Assembly: GCF_004155535.1 (NCBI RefSeq)
Contig: NZ_RYUH01000010.1
Span: 62,001-126,000, forward strand
DNA: 64,000 bases
Source of the DNA: Bifidobacterium pseudolongum subsp. globosum
GTDB lineage: Bacteria; Actinomycetota; Actinomycetes; Actinomycetales; Bifidobacteriaceae
Direction of reading: 5' to 3'
The translations under genes and the position numbers were made by a program. Positions 53,501-62,299 of this stretch are shown piece after piece. How positions within the stretch are numbered: the first letter of the stretch is position 1; each line of letters begins with the position of its first letter. The notes beneath the pieces were generated by a model that was not told the origin of the DNA, did not search any database, and worked only from the letters and a program-made list of their open reading frames with translations.

Positions 53501-54072
53501 AGCAATGCGTTATGGTCAGTGATGATTGACTGTTCGGACATGGCGGTGCTCGTTGCATGTTTGTCGGTCGTGCTTTTTCCGACATACATGCCGGCGGTCA
53601 CATTGTTACGCAGTTCCGGACTGTCATGGATCAGTTTCGCGATACGTTTCGCCTGATCGGCGGCGAGCGCGTTCATCGGATAGACCAGGATCGCCTTGAT
53701 GCCAGTGTTGCCGAGCCTGCGCTGCTTGTAGCAGTACTGCAGGATTGGATACAGGAAGCATTCGGTCTTACCGGAACCGGTACCGGTGGCGACAAGCGTG
53801 GATTCGCTGTTGCCGATACGCTTGAACGCTTCCAACTGATGGATATACGGGTCATAGGACGGATGCAGGCAGTCTGAGAACGGGAAATCCCTCCTGTTCC
53901 CTACACGGAAGGGCAGTTTGACCGACACAAAGGGGTCGAGTGTCAGTCCATCATGCGCTTCGGCGAGTCGTCTGATGGAGCTTTGGAACGGCTTATTTGC
54001 CATCGGATAGGTCGTCTCCAGATAATCAACGAGTCCTTCACGGATGTGCCGCGCCATCACAATAGGAATCAT
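47548..54072 (-). CDS. Giant DEAD-box helicase with DUF1998 and nuclease-like segment
   Basis: The 2174-residue protein has an SF2 helicase N-part: Walker A ATGTGSGKTECFL (about 97), VVDELHTFDGAQG (about 233), GTSATMG (about 270) and the C-lobe GIDIGDLSTVILSSIPPNQ with QRVGRAGRRDG (about 1045-1080). Several Cys pairs follow (CPTCG, CPFCG, CDSCG, CPVCG, CSSCG). DUF1998 is seen near 1610-1690 (FDEVPGGTGYL, CDYC, CYNC). Residues 1785-1846 resemble a DUF559/Vsr-like nuclease core (RPDFIIS, DGLQFHA, LKREALRRAGYRVW). It matches DruE of Druantia or a fused DrmA-DrmB of DISARM. GGAGG lies 8 bases before the ATG. Confidence 0.87.
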   Translation of the reverse strand: MIPIVMARHIREGLVDYLETTYPMANKPFQSSIRRLAEAHDGLTLDPFVSVKLPFRVGNRRDFPFSDCLHPSYDPYIHQLEAFKRIGNSESTLVATGTGSGKTECFLYPILQYCYKQRRLGNTGIKAILVYPMNALAADQAKRIAKLIHDSPELRNNVTAGMYVGKSTTDKHATSTAMSEQSIITDHNALLRNPPDILLTNYKMLDYLLIRPQDSKLWDGNEPETLKYFVVDELHTFDGAQGTDLACLIRRLSDRLQTPCEDICFVGTSATMGSGPEDAQHLCDFASAVFNTPFTPESIITENRLDAAEFFDGGEPIHLIPYGEQTLRLRALELNDDDPDVYLTEACRAILGQNLPDPDAAYSRVQLATWLKRSDLLRQFVIALHNEPHMLNDDLRVELGRQFQAFSRLQPDEQIAVLDALVALVSHARIDEHGDGNLRPFLDVQVQLWTKELRQMRASVCGMDKTVQYGSLYELDAVQSKQYLPIVNCRICGNTGWVGSINERTQRIEAGEKSFVNIYFQFRSNALAVMRPWSPTDMLPSGHAELGYFCPNADCMRFTHTEQFDAGERTCPTCGTDRIPMQILGLESVGNERKHYRCPFCGSDADLALLGFRATPQMSVMLTELIGDRYNDDDKTIVFSDSVQDAAFRASAFNSRTWRFALRNNAVDYLEHQWGGKASLADYLDKQSAYHHTMYADDIDFIMRFTPANMTWMDEYRRAANKQSGQRRHDLIEQIDKRLRIETLHELGSRSRIGRTLEKTGCAVLGYDEHVLEALAQDAQARVQAKLGGDVLLEADGDWLHMALDMLNVLRLDGAFADPLYGQYIEQGGNPFLLSNKHLQWMPGSYMKSEPHFLTDTKTTAKTGFVTLSTSRYMSIVNGYLTTEVMLAGNQPQIILDQLLQACVSHGLIVARTCANGRFGTQQVYGLDESQCYVVDDVIALHCDSCGRTYDGARGNKQAWIGLHCRNPYCRGRLALDEPMQDWGYYHKLYHTIPPVARIHAAEHTGLVDAETRNKLETQFKQSSAGAGDVNVLACTPTLEMGIDIGDLSTVILSSIPPNQSQYLQRVGRAGRRDGNALVLAVANSRPHDRYFYNRAQEMIGGHVQPPHVFLQASAVLERQLTAFAMDRWVHACLMQGMEPKDIIRKKLAHSLEVMDAKTNGFPLTFLEYTRTHTAELLQAFHEMFSTKDTAIDAALEQSLRLFLEGGTTGVTEHPTLAARIATAFETAKHMIEHLETQQKELEQLKKEFSDKPQDPSTDVQIHECAIELKVVENNIRAIKKINVFNFMCNEGILPNYAFPEGGVTLHTVLKADPESEVKTTHATDKHTKRIAKKTQTGSYERPAMTAITELAPGNTFYAQGHKFAINRVLYDDGVMNTDVPAWRLCPNCSHAEPKSVDNNATCPVCGDPRWAENGQCMPMLRISNVISEETYRESLIDEGDDTRSRSMFQTDMLVDVKREDVKHAWKLNGDTDFGYEYVPHGTLREINFGEADNQGAKMIVNGMEEIRKGFLVCSSCGALADKSGRIPPKRHAYTCPNRRGLEKTDGQQCLFLYREFNTEMLRLLVPGIADTRGGNAAAASFSAAIMLGLRNKFGNIDHLNAVLSNEPALDGTNIRKTYLVIFDEVPGGTGYLKQLGADSDAMVEVLRNAFTVIDECDYCHANNTDGCYNCLLGWRQERQFDAISRSLALDMLGPIINDAHSFEPVKTVSDISVNHLLDSALEQQFLEALSRTCSQPLTASYDNRGARCTWAKNYSLQHGEGYLLTVNGAKWEIDLQVDLGPEQGVAVSCRPDFIISCADDDEGSKIAIFTDGLQFHAPIMGEDTLKREALRRAGYRVWTLTYDDVMGFLNQTAPNSLADPMLDINTMPWKEACRKLMRQHKVSDIDPGRYGTMDLLAFQLTDVNAEDKMKAVANAISWGLFDRKHQRASTKPTAFEHAMGDLTGLRDSELARCSVYNPDHDYDRLSIYSYATQEDGLEAIARILLHFNDALASDGQVPDPELWETYSASEREDFKRQWSSFWHLANVLQYSGYLTFVTDFAIDAQLYLPLIEQTIHHAHTAAIDVQTPDGGDWQPVFENENFQYLGEPCQEQVRKLARMHLVVPDAVASEALDAEGVSLGEAALIWDDARFVFIPDDYIDDTQTTRDAYEADGWTVITDVDERQVEPLRHSNQ

Positions 54073-54083
54073 CGGATGCCCTC

Positions 54084-57000
54084 CTACTCTGCCTTCGTGG
54101 CACACATTGCTTCACGCTCAATGCGTTCCCGCGCGAGTGCTTCGCCATATTTGGCTTCGAAGAACGCCCACGCGGTCCGGTAATCCTCGATACGGTCACA
54201 ACGGTCATAAGGTGCCACAAACCTGATGTCGCGCTTAATCGGACCATCAGGCAACGTGTCGTCTTCGACGGTAATTGTCTTGACGAAACCGTCCTGTTCG
54301 TCACGGATCTGGTCGAACTGCTCACGTGTCAGCGATATCTTCGCGTATGCGCTTTTCTTCGAATAGACAACACGGCCATTGCGGTCATACCACGTGTCGT
54401 CCTCATAGGCTTTGAGCACCGGGAACGTAAGCCGGTAGATGTCGATGAGCTCATCCAAGGTCATGCCCAGCGCCATCGCCACGAGCACATCCAGTTCGAC
54501 TAGCGACTGACGGCGGCTATATTCACTGCGCAACGGTGTTTCATAGGTCCACGTCTCAGCGAGCGCTGAGAACGTCGTACCAGACAGACGGGGATCCTGT
54601 TTGGACCATTGCATCATCGTGTAGGAGTCGTTCCAGCATGATTGCCACAGTTCTACGTATTCCTTGGTCAGACAGTTAAGCAATAGGCCTCTAGCGATAA
54701 TCTCAGAAGCTAATACACTCCGTGGAATCGGCAGCAACTGCAACACACTTGTATTGAGATTGGTCTTACCAATAGAACGAACCAGATAATCCAAGGGAAT
54801 AGAAGCCTGTGCCCCCATCATCAGCGCGAGCGAAGCGTAGCGCTGTGGGTGAACGCCGTAACCTGTTACGGCGTTCACCCACGCTACGCGTGGGTGCACG
54901 CCAGCGCTCTGCAATGTCCTTTCGCTATCAAGTCCGACCATGCCCCTACATACGATGTGGTACACCGCGTCGAAAGGTGTGCCATCAGCCATTTTCGGCA
55001 TACGCTTCGCATATTCGGTTGCGGAGCACGCTTGTGCGTATTTCACACGTGGTTCGTAATCAGCAGGAATGGCGGTGAGATCCACAAGATCGTAATCGCT
55101 GTTCACCTTGTATAGTCTCCGCGTGGACTGCAATAAGGGATTGCCGACGCCAATGAACGGACTCGAATAGATGATTGGCTCGTCCTCATTTGGGAAATGC
55201 ACATCATCCCTGATCGTCCCGTCCTTGCGGCTGTTGGTCTCATGCCACATACTCGAATACATGATGTCGACAGCAGGCATGTCAGCGAGATGCTCCGGAC
55301 ACCGCCCCATGCATTCAAGCGCGTGCAGTAGTGAATTCGTGTATATGCCGAGCAAGGGGGCTTGTGCAGCCTCTTTCGAAGGCATGTGCGCCAATGTCGC
55401 ATATGCCTGCATAACGGTATCATCAATGGGGACAATGCGGTCATGATACCCTTGCACATTCCAATCGTCGGACTCCGTTTTCATCGGCTGCACGGTGGCA
55501 TGGGCTGTGTCGGCATAGCATTCGTCGATGGTCTTCGGCAGGTACAACTTCCAAATCGAATCGAATCGGATATGCGATGCGTCGCCGTTGTCATAGATGT
55601 TCAAACTGAATGAAGTATGGTGATCCACACCATCGAATAGCTTCTTCTCGTTGAGGAACTGGAAATGGTAGCGCAGTCTCCTCAGCATCTGCTCGCGCAA
55701 TACGCCGGCTTTCATATCGGCATATACCTCATCGGGATGGATGAACGCACTGACACCATCTGTTTGCCGCGTGTAATCCCATGCATTGGGAAGGAAGCAG
55801 CGGAACAGATTCGTCTGCTGTCCTTGCAACAGCGGATAGTTGCCCATCGCGTTGAAGAACGACGATTGGCCGGCATAGTCTTCATATTCTCTGATGAAGT
55901 GTTGACGCATGCTATCGGAGGAATCAAGGATATCTGGCAACACCTTATTCAGATCGGAAGCGCTTCGTTGATGGACCGCATACCGTGGATCAGCATCGGC
56001 AAGTGCATCAGAGGCTTTCCATTGCAATTTGACCCATGGCGGATTACCGACCATGAAATCAAAGCCACCATCGGCGAACACATCCGCAAACTCCAATTCC
56101 CAATGGAAGAACCGCTGCCGCTCACTGATTTTTCTCACCAATTGCAGACGTGGATGCCTCGCGACGAGTTCATCGAGATTGACAGTGTGGTACATCATAT
56201 AGCCATGGGGGTCATCATCCGAGAATTGAGCCGTTCCTTCGTTGAACAGCGTCATGTCCCCCATCTCATTCGCGAGCGTCTCATTGATGTCCTCATCAGG
56301 GTTGACGAGCACGTTCGGTTCCGGTTCTAGAGGTTCGCCGTTAAGAATGAGTTGCATGTCATGCAGATATTCATCACGAGTTGGCAGCAGGTCAGCTTTC
56401 TCGATGGGCCAGAACCATAATGCGCACCAGTAGTCCATTGCGAGTTTGAGACGGGCGTACTCGCCGGCGTTGGATGCGCCGATGGAATGGTAGGACTGGT
56501 TGAGCAACGCGTCTTTGGTCGATACCGGCAATGCGCCGCTTTCTGTCTCTCCTTGCCAACCGTATACCTTCAACGCGTCGTGGGTTGTCGCCGACAGTTG
56601 TCTGCGCATATCGACGACACCTCGCCAGAGATGATCAATCACCGTGGAGAGGCGCTGCATCAATGCGACGTCATCATCCGAGTACGGCTTCGTGAAGATC
56701 TTGGCCCAATCCTTCATCCCTGCAAGATGTTCCGGTTCCAACGATTTGACAATCTTGTCGGAATATGAGCACATGTCTGGATCACCGGTGAGGAAATGGT
56801 AGACACGGCTGCCATGACGTGCCTTGGGCGTCAGTGCCACACGTTGTGGCTCATGGCAATACCATTGCATACCTTTTGTTGCCGTGGTGAGTTCCGCTGG
56901 TGTATAAGCCCTTCTGCGTGCACCGATCAATGAGTTACCACATATAAGCTGATCACCGAACCATGGGATGAATGAACCAGGGCAGATGGAGTTGAGCCAC

Positions 57001-58901
57001 AGTGCAACCTCTGCTAATTCAACAGCGACCGGGTTCAGATCGACACCGTAGACGTTGCGGTCGGCGATGAGCATTTTCACCTTCTGCAGTTCGGTCTGCC
57101 TCGCATCGGCGGGAATCGCGGCATTCTGGCCTTGCTCGTCAATGAGTTCCTGTTCCCGTAAGCGCAGATACCATTCAGCGAGCTGGTTGATGGTCTCGTT
57201 AAGGAATGTCGCCGAACCCATCGCCGGTTCACAAATCCGCAACGTAAGGATGTCAGCCGCCTTGTGGATACGAGGTTCGATTGCTTTGAGGGCATATTTC
57301 ACAAGGCACCGTGCCAACGAATCCGGCGTATAGAATGAGGCCGAAGTCTCGCGTTCGCGACCGGCCATGCGGTAGATGAACGTGCCGGGTTCATAGGTGC
57401 GTAGCTCGCCTTCATGCGGGCCGGATTCATATCGGACACGTTCCGACTCGGAATATGCTTCAAGCTGCTTTTCATCGACGAAGTAGCCAACGTCGAGCGG
57501 ATCGAATTTGTCTTTGTCGCGTTTCACCTCATACAGTGTGGTCGTGGCGATGAATCCACGGTAAGACAGCAGACCTTCGTAAATGGCGCCCATCTGGCTG
57601 ATGCCGAGCGACGAATAGGCGATGCGCTGCCTGCGCCGGGCTTTCCCTGTACCGGTCGAGCTCACGCTCATCATGTCAACGATGCGCAGCATGACGCTGT
57701 CGCGCAGTTCAGCGTCTTCAATCAGATAGGTGCGCTCCGGATCAAAGATATGAGCCTTGAGCGGCGGCAACGTGAACGCCTCATCCGCACCATGGATCAC
57801 GCGGATATCATCGGCACGAGTTTTGGCCGGATAACCGTTGTAGATGATCTCATCGAGAATATGCAACGTGTCAGCCGCATAGGTGGTGTCTTCCAATTCC
57901 TCCATGCGGCCACGCATCGATTCGGCCAGATCACGCAACGATTCCAATGAGTATGCGGTGCGGTAGCTCGCCGCCTTCATCGGCGCATAGCCGAGTTCCG
58001 GCTTCGCTTCGATGAACAGCAGGAACAACAGGCGGTACATGTAACGCAGGCATTCCATCGTCAATTCATCGGCATCAATGTCAGTGACGCTCTTGTGCTT
58101 GTTCTCGGTCCAATCATGGATGACCTCATTGCCGAGCAACTCGACGCACTCACGCAACGCATAGCGCAAATTGTTGGAGACTGCGACTGATTGGGCAGTC
58201 GCCTGTTCCTCAAAATCGTCAAGCACCGACGCTGCGCCTTCTCGTGGCATCAGGTCGTGCTCGCTCAACAATGCGACCACCGCTTTGTATGTCGGCGTTT
58301 CGTTGCGCGCGTAGATGACATCAAAGTCGAAAAGCAGATATCGGCGGTCCGCCCACTTCGTCCGGTCGATGAGTGCAGCCTGATGGAGGCCAAGCAGCAG
58401 AATCCATCGTGATGCATGCTCCTCATCACTCAACAGCGCGTGTACACATTGCTCACCAGTCAGGTTTCCGCCGTCCATGACACTTTCCAGAATGCCGGTT
58501 TCGGCATCATCATCACTGCAGGTGAGCACATGCACACACGTATCACCGTCCGGAGCCGTTGCCCGTGTCCGCACCGTTATGGACTCCTGACGCGCCGACT
58601 GCACTGTCACCGGATCGGCCGCAATGTCATACCCCAATACGTCCAGCCATTGATCAAGGTAGTCCTGTATGGCCTCACGCCGATCCAAAGCGGTGGTGCT
58701 GTTGCAAATCGTCGTATAGCCAGCACGCAGCGAGCGCAAGTCTTTGACGACGGCATCCGACCCATCCCACTCACCGAGTGCGTTCTTGATGCATCCGGGT
58801 AGTATTTCCTGAACAAAGAACGGCATGTAGAAACCATTGACGGCATCCAATCCCACGAGAACGTTGGTATCCGTCGCTGTTTGTGCACTTGTCCTGCTCA
58901 T
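54084..58901 (-). CDS. Giant Eco57I-type adenine-N6 DNA methylase (DrmMI-like)
   Basis: The 1605-residue protein has a class I methylase core with motif I AMGSATFLNETINQLAEWYL (about residue 560), VYGVDLNPVAVELAEVALWLN (about 620), CGNSLIGARR, and catalytic NPPW in MVGNPPWVKLQW (about 950), so it should methylate adenine N6 using SAM. Long N- and C-terminal parts probably recognise DNA. The size and the neighbouring SNF2 gene match DISARM class 1 DrmMI or PglX-like methylases. It overlaps the SNF2 gene by 4 bases. A strong inverted repeat lies within its coding sequence near codon 1345. Confidence 0.88.
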   Translation of the reverse strand: MSRTSAQTATDTNVLVGLDAVNGFYMPFFVQEILPGCIKNALGEWDGSDAVVKDLRSLRAGYTTICNSTTALDRREAIQDYLDQWLDVLGYDIAADPVTVQSARQESITVRTRATAPDGDTCVHVLTCSDDDAETGILESVMDGGNLTGEQCVHALLSDEEHASRWILLLGLHQAALIDRTKWADRRYLLFDFDVIYARNETPTYKAVVALLSEHDLMPREGAASVLDDFEEQATAQSVAVSNNLRYALRECVELLGNEVIHDWTENKHKSVTDIDADELTMECLRYMYRLLFLLFIEAKPELGYAPMKAASYRTAYSLESLRDLAESMRGRMEELEDTTYAADTLHILDEIIYNGYPAKTRADDIRVIHGADEAFTLPPLKAHIFDPERTYLIEDAELRDSVMLRIVDMMSVSSTGTGKARRRQRIAYSSLGISQMGAIYEGLLSYRGFIATTTLYEVKRDKDKFDPLDVGYFVDEKQLEAYSESERVRYESGPHEGELRTYEPGTFIYRMAGRERETSASFYTPDSLARCLVKYALKAIEPRIHKAADILTLRICEPAMGSATFLNETINQLAEWYLRLREQELIDEQGQNAAIPADARQTELQKVKMLIADRNVYGVDLNPVAVELAEVALWLNSICPGSFIPWFGDQLICGNSLIGARRRAYTPAELTTATKGMQWYCHEPQRVALTPKARHGSRVYHFLTGDPDMCSYSDKIVKSLEPEHLAGMKDWAKIFTKPYSDDDVALMQRLSTVIDHLWRGVVDMRRQLSATTHDALKVYGWQGETESGALPVSTKDALLNQSYHSIGASNAGEYARLKLAMDYWCALWFWPIEKADLLPTRDEYLHDMQLILNGEPLEPEPNVLVNPDEDINETLANEMGDMTLFNEGTAQFSDDDPHGYMMYHTVNLDELVARHPRLQLVRKISERQRFFHWELEFADVFADGGFDFMVGNPPWVKLQWKASDALADADPRYAVHQRSASDLNKVLPDILDSSDSMRQHFIREYEDYAGQSSFFNAMGNYPLLQGQQTNLFRCFLPNAWDYTRQTDGVSAFIHPDEVYADMKAGVLREQMLRRLRYHFQFLNEKKLFDGVDHHTSFSLNIYDNGDASHIRFDSIWKLYLPKTIDECYADTAHATVQPMKTESDDWNVQGYHDRIVPIDDTVMQAYATLAHMPSKEAAQAPLLGIYTNSLLHALECMGRCPEHLADMPAVDIMYSSMWHETNSRKDGTIRDDVHFPNEDEPIIYSSPFIGVGNPLLQSTRRLYKVNSDYDLVDLTAIPADYEPRVKYAQACSATEYAKRMPKMADGTPFDAVYHIVCRGMVGLDSERTLQSAGVHPRVAWVNAVTGYGVHPQRYASLALMMGAQASIPLDYLVRSIGKTNLNTSVLQLLPIPRSVLASEIIARGLLLNCLTKEYVELWQSCWNDSYTMMQWSKQDPRLSGTTFSALAETWTYETPLRSEYSRRQSLVELDVLVAMALGMTLDELIDIYRLTFPVLKAYEDDTWYDRNGRVVYSKKSAYAKISLTREQFDQIRDEQDGFVKTITVEDDTLPDGPIKRDIRFVAPYDRCDRIEDYRTAWAFFEAKYGEALARERIEREAMCATKAE
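54835..54889. repeat. Inverted repeat inside the methylase gene
   Basis: A 17-bp perfect stem (54845-54861 with 54866-54882, loop CCTG) is extended by 7 bp (54835-54841 with 54883-54889) across a 3-base bulge. Within it the protein repeats GVHP. The adjoining CCCACGC/GCGTGGG forms a further hairpin (54879-54895). Confidence 0.8.
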
Positions 58902-61900
58902 CGTCGTGCTCCTGTGAATGCCGCGGCCACACGGATGACCGGCTCTCCTGTGGTCTCATATGAATCATGGACCCATTGTTCGTATTCGTTGAAAATCTGG
59001 TCACTTTCACGTTCGCTATGCGCGTCGATCAGTTTCCGATCATCCCTCCATCGGATGATGCGGTCGATCTGCGCATCGACATGCCGTTCGGCATCCTTCT
59101 TGTATCTCTGTTCATCGGAGCGAATCTGTTCACCGATACGTTGTATGGCATCCGGAAGGAGTTCATGTGTACGTCGCCGTTGACCGTCGGAAAGCGAATC
59201 ATCCGAAACCTTGTTGATATACAGCTCTTTGCCAGCACTTGCATGGTATTCGCCACGATAACCGGTGACCTTCCACACATCCTCAATCGTCATGAGTTCG
59301 GCGAACGAACCGCCACGATACCGGACACCCACCCATTCATTGATGACCGGGATGGCGCGGTTGTTGGCGATTGACGCGGTGAGCAGGATGATCGTGTCCT
59401 CCATTGCGAGTCTACCGTTCTGGATGCCGATGATCGGGGCCTCATTGCGTCCATACAGCACGGTGGATGCTTTCATCTCCACCCAGTCACTAATCGGGCT
59501 CAACGCCCACAGGAACTGGGTGTTGCTCCAACGTTCATCGGACAACTGCGCCATCAGACCATTTGATTGCGCTCGCACATAGTCGACATCGGTACTCCAG
59601 CTGGCGGTGTGGCCATGCAGCACCTCGGCGTTCGGTGTTCTTCTGACAAGCCATTTGTATAGTTGGCTGTCCTTCGCGAATTCGACGCGGAATCCTGTTG
59701 CCTGGTCCAGATCCTGTATCCTGTCGATGCCTGCATGGCGTGTGATCTTCTGTGAATGCAATGCCTGGTCCACGAACTGCAAATCATCCATCAACCGCAC
59801 AGCACGTTCATCGATGCGGGCATATGGGCTGGAACCGCCAACATCCGCCCCAGCACGTTGCCCCTGCCGATCATCGACATGCTCGTCCATGTCATCGAAT
59901 TGCTCGAGTGCGGCCAGCGGATCGAAGAAGTCATCCCCCTCAGCTTCGACATCGATTTGCATCTCCTGCACATTGCTGTCAAGCCGTGCGGCGAACTGTT
60001 CGCCGCTTTCGCCTTCCTCCATCGCCTGCGCGGTGATCATCGTCTCGTCGTTGACGTCATAGACCTTCATCAGCATGGACGGGTCGCCGATATTGTCCCT
60101 CGCCTGCTTCTCCTTGTCGATGAGCACCTGCAGGATGCGTTCATCACCTTTGATCTTCGGATTTTCGGAACCAATGCGCATGAATCGGATGTCTGGAGTC
60201 TCATGCTGCCCATACCGGTCGATACGGCCGTTGCGCTGCTGGAACACCATCAGCGACCACGGTGTATCGAAATGAATCATGCGATGGGCCAGATGATGCA
60301 GGTTGAGGCCTTCCGACGCCACATCCGAGGCCACGAGAATACGTATCGGCTTCTTCGGATCATTGAAGTCGGCCACTGTCGCCTGCTGTTCCAGATCGGA
60401 CATCGAGCCATCCATCGTGACGATCTCCCGTTCTTTCAACCCCAGATCGTTGCGCAGGTGCTCGGCAAGGAATTTCTTCGTCTCAATGCGTTCAGTGAAG
60501 ATGACAATGCGATCGTTCCGTTCCCGCGTCCAATGGTAGGACGGGCTTTGCAGCAGCCACAGCAGCCGCTGATATCGCGCGAAGTACTCGGGCGTGATGC
60601 GCTGCACCAACTCCTGAAGCTCCTCAAGCTGCATGATGTCATGTGCGATATCCGCCTGTTTCTGCGCATCGGTCGTTTTCCGGTCACGCAAACGTTTGAT
60701 CCGCTCACGAATCGTCATGATGCACGCCGCCGGCGATGAGAACAGGCTTTTCTCAAGCGTTGTTCGGAACAACATCGACCGTCTCGACGAATCGCTCGTT
60801 TCGGCGCGCATCGTCATCTGCGTCAGATAATCGAAGGCCGCTTCCTCCTCTGATGTCGCATGCACATCCTCTTCGACGATGTGCGGCGCCGGGAAGCTGC
60901 CCGAGACGTCGCTGCTGATGTCTTTCTTGAACCGCCGGATATACAATTGCCGGATATTGTCCGGGCTGTATTCGTTGGGATTAGGCAACGTCGTCGGATC
61001 AAGCATGTTCATCAGTGAAGCAAAACTGCGAGCACTGCCATCGTGCGGCGTGGCCGACAACATAATGAGCGCGTCGGAACGCCTCGCCAGACGGTTCGCA
61101 AGACGCGCACGTTGCGCCTTCTGCTTGCCATTGGCGCGATCCGCCACATTCTGCGCCTCATCGATGACGATGATATCCCAATACGAATCGTCAAGCGCTG
61201 AACCATATTCGATGTCACGTTTGAGCGTATCCACCGAAACAATGACCTTGTCGAAATAATTGAACGGATTCGCATTCGCAGGAATCTCAGTGCGGATGCG
61301 CTGAATACGCGAGGAATCCAGATTCGTCAGCGGAATCGTAAAATGCTCCCACATCTCACGTTGGAACTGCGCCATCATGTTCTTGGACGTGACGACAAGG
61401 ATGCGAGCGCCTTTATGCCGGCGAATCAGTTCGGACATCAGAATGCCCGCCTCAAGCGTCTTACCCAGACCAACAGCGTCAGCGATCAGGATACGTTGCC
61501 TCGGCTGTGACAATGCCTGTTTGGCGGGGTCGAACTGGTATGGCAGTTTGTCCATTGCGGCATGTTCGGCGACATGGATCTGGTCATCGGTCGGCACCGT
61601 GGCACGCAGCATGCTCTCGATGTACAGATGCGAATCCCTCGCCGATGGCGATGTATCGAGAATGAACCGCGTATTCGCCGGGTCGACCGGTTCGATATCC
61701 GGTTCGACATCGGTCAGGAACATCGCCTGATAGTCACGGACCAACGGATCAATGCCGACGCATGTCAGCGCGAAGCGTTTTCTTGCCGTATCACCAAACT
61801 TGAGATTCTGCCTCTGGTCTTCGTAACCGAAGCTATACTGCTCCACCTTCGTGACCAACCATTCCTGGCCACGGATGACGACACGCATACCCACGGCATA

Positions 61901-61957
61901 TTGACGTGCGCGCTTGTCTTGCTCTTGATGGGTCAACGCTGCCCTCCCCTTGCTCAT
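58898..61957 (-). CDS. SNF2-family helicase (DrmD/RapA-like)
   Basis: The 1019-residue SF2 translocase has Walker A in ADAVGLGKTLEAG (about 160-172), VIDEAQNVAD (about 268), LSATPHDGSARSF, and the C-lobe with DVASEGLNLHHLAH and QQRNGRIDRYGQ (about 565-580). The overall plan, with an N-terminal beta-rich region (VGMRVVIRGQEWLVTKVEQ) and a long acidic insert (about 650-700), is that of SNF2 helicases such as DrmD of class 1 DISARM. It is first in the operon and overlaps the methylase start by ATGA. No good Shine-Dalgarno is visible before its ATG. Confidence 0.88.
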   Translation of the reverse strand: MSKGRAALTHQEQDKRARQYAVGMRVVIRGQEWLVTKVEQYSFGYEDQRQNLKFGDTARKRFALTCVGIDPLVRDYQAMFLTDVEPDIEPVDPANTRFILDTSPSARDSHLYIESMLRATVPTDDQIHVAEHAAMDKLPYQFDPAKQALSQPRQRILIADAVGLGKTLEAGILMSELIRRHKGARILVVTSKNMMAQFQREMWEHFTIPLTNLDSSRIQRIRTEIPANANPFNYFDKVIVSVDTLKRDIEYGSALDDSYWDIIVIDEAQNVADRANGKQKAQRARLANRLARRSDALIMLSATPHDGSARSFASLMNMLDPTTLPNPNEYSPDNIRQLYIRRFKKDISSDVSGSFPAPHIVEEDVHATSEEEAAFDYLTQMTMRAETSDSSRRSMLFRTTLEKSLFSSPAACIMTIRERIKRLRDRKTTDAQKQADIAHDIMQLEELQELVQRITPEYFARYQRLLWLLQSPSYHWTRERNDRIVIFTERIETKKFLAEHLRNDLGLKEREIVTMDGSMSDLEQQATVADFNDPKKPIRILVASDVASEGLNLHHLAHRMIHFDTPWSLMVFQQRNGRIDRYGQHETPDIRFMRIGSENPKIKGDERILQVLIDKEKQARDNIGDPSMLMKVYDVNDETMITAQAMEEGESGEQFAARLDSNVQEMQIDVEAEGDDFFDPLAALEQFDDMDEHVDDRQGQRAGADVGGSSPYARIDERAVRLMDDLQFVDQALHSQKITRHAGIDRIQDLDQATGFRVEFAKDSQLYKWLVRRTPNAEVLHGHTASWSTDVDYVRAQSNGLMAQLSDERWSNTQFLWALSPISDWVEMKASTVLYGRNEAPIIGIQNGRLAMEDTIILLTASIANNRAIPVINEWVGVRYRGGSFAELMTIEDVWKVTGYRGEYHASAGKELYINKVSDDSLSDGQRRRTHELLPDAIQRIGEQIRSDEQRYKKDAERHVDAQIDRIIRWRDDRKLIDAHSERESDQIFNEYEQWVHDSYETTGEPVIRVAAAFTGARR

Positions 61958-62299
61958 TGCGCATGGTCATGCATCCCTAGACAGACACCTTAGAAACCGC
62001 ATGAGAATCTGCATTCAGCCTACACGGTGCGCAACAGAATATCCAGTAAGGGTCCACTTGAAACAACACAATGTTGTTCAGAAGCCTGCATTCAACTTTC
62101 CACCTCCACTTCGGTGAGCCATATTTTGGCACTTTCGCCGTAGACATGGCATGCAGTCCCTGCACTCGCCAGCATGAGCATTGAATTCTGTCCGACGACT
62201 AATGAAGTGCAGCAACCGAACGTCAATACTTCAGTATGTTACACTTAATAGAATTCGAACAAACGTTCGATGATGTTGACGCTTAGCGAAAGGAGCTCA
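61958..62299. other. Divergent promoter region of the defence cluster
   Basis: 342 bp between the leftward SNF2 gene and the rightward gene at 62300. It contains a perfect dyad AACAACA-CAA-TGTTGTT (62062-62078), several AT-rich stretches and the LexA box listed separately. No gene was found. The clear -10 of the leftward operon is not recognisable. Confidence 0.6.
62256..62269 (+). promoter_or_regulatory. LexA (SOS) box before the gene at 62300
   Basis: CGAAC-AAAC-GTTCG fits the actinobacterial LexA target in both half-sites. It sits 31 bases before the ATG and 2 bases after TAGAAT (62249-62254), a -10 candidate, so LexA bound here would block transcription of the rightward gene. Confidence 0.82.

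Noticed and set aside
45175-61957. BREX system
   Set aside because: A PglX-like methylase and helicases are present, but no PglZ, BrxC or BrxL homologue was seen.
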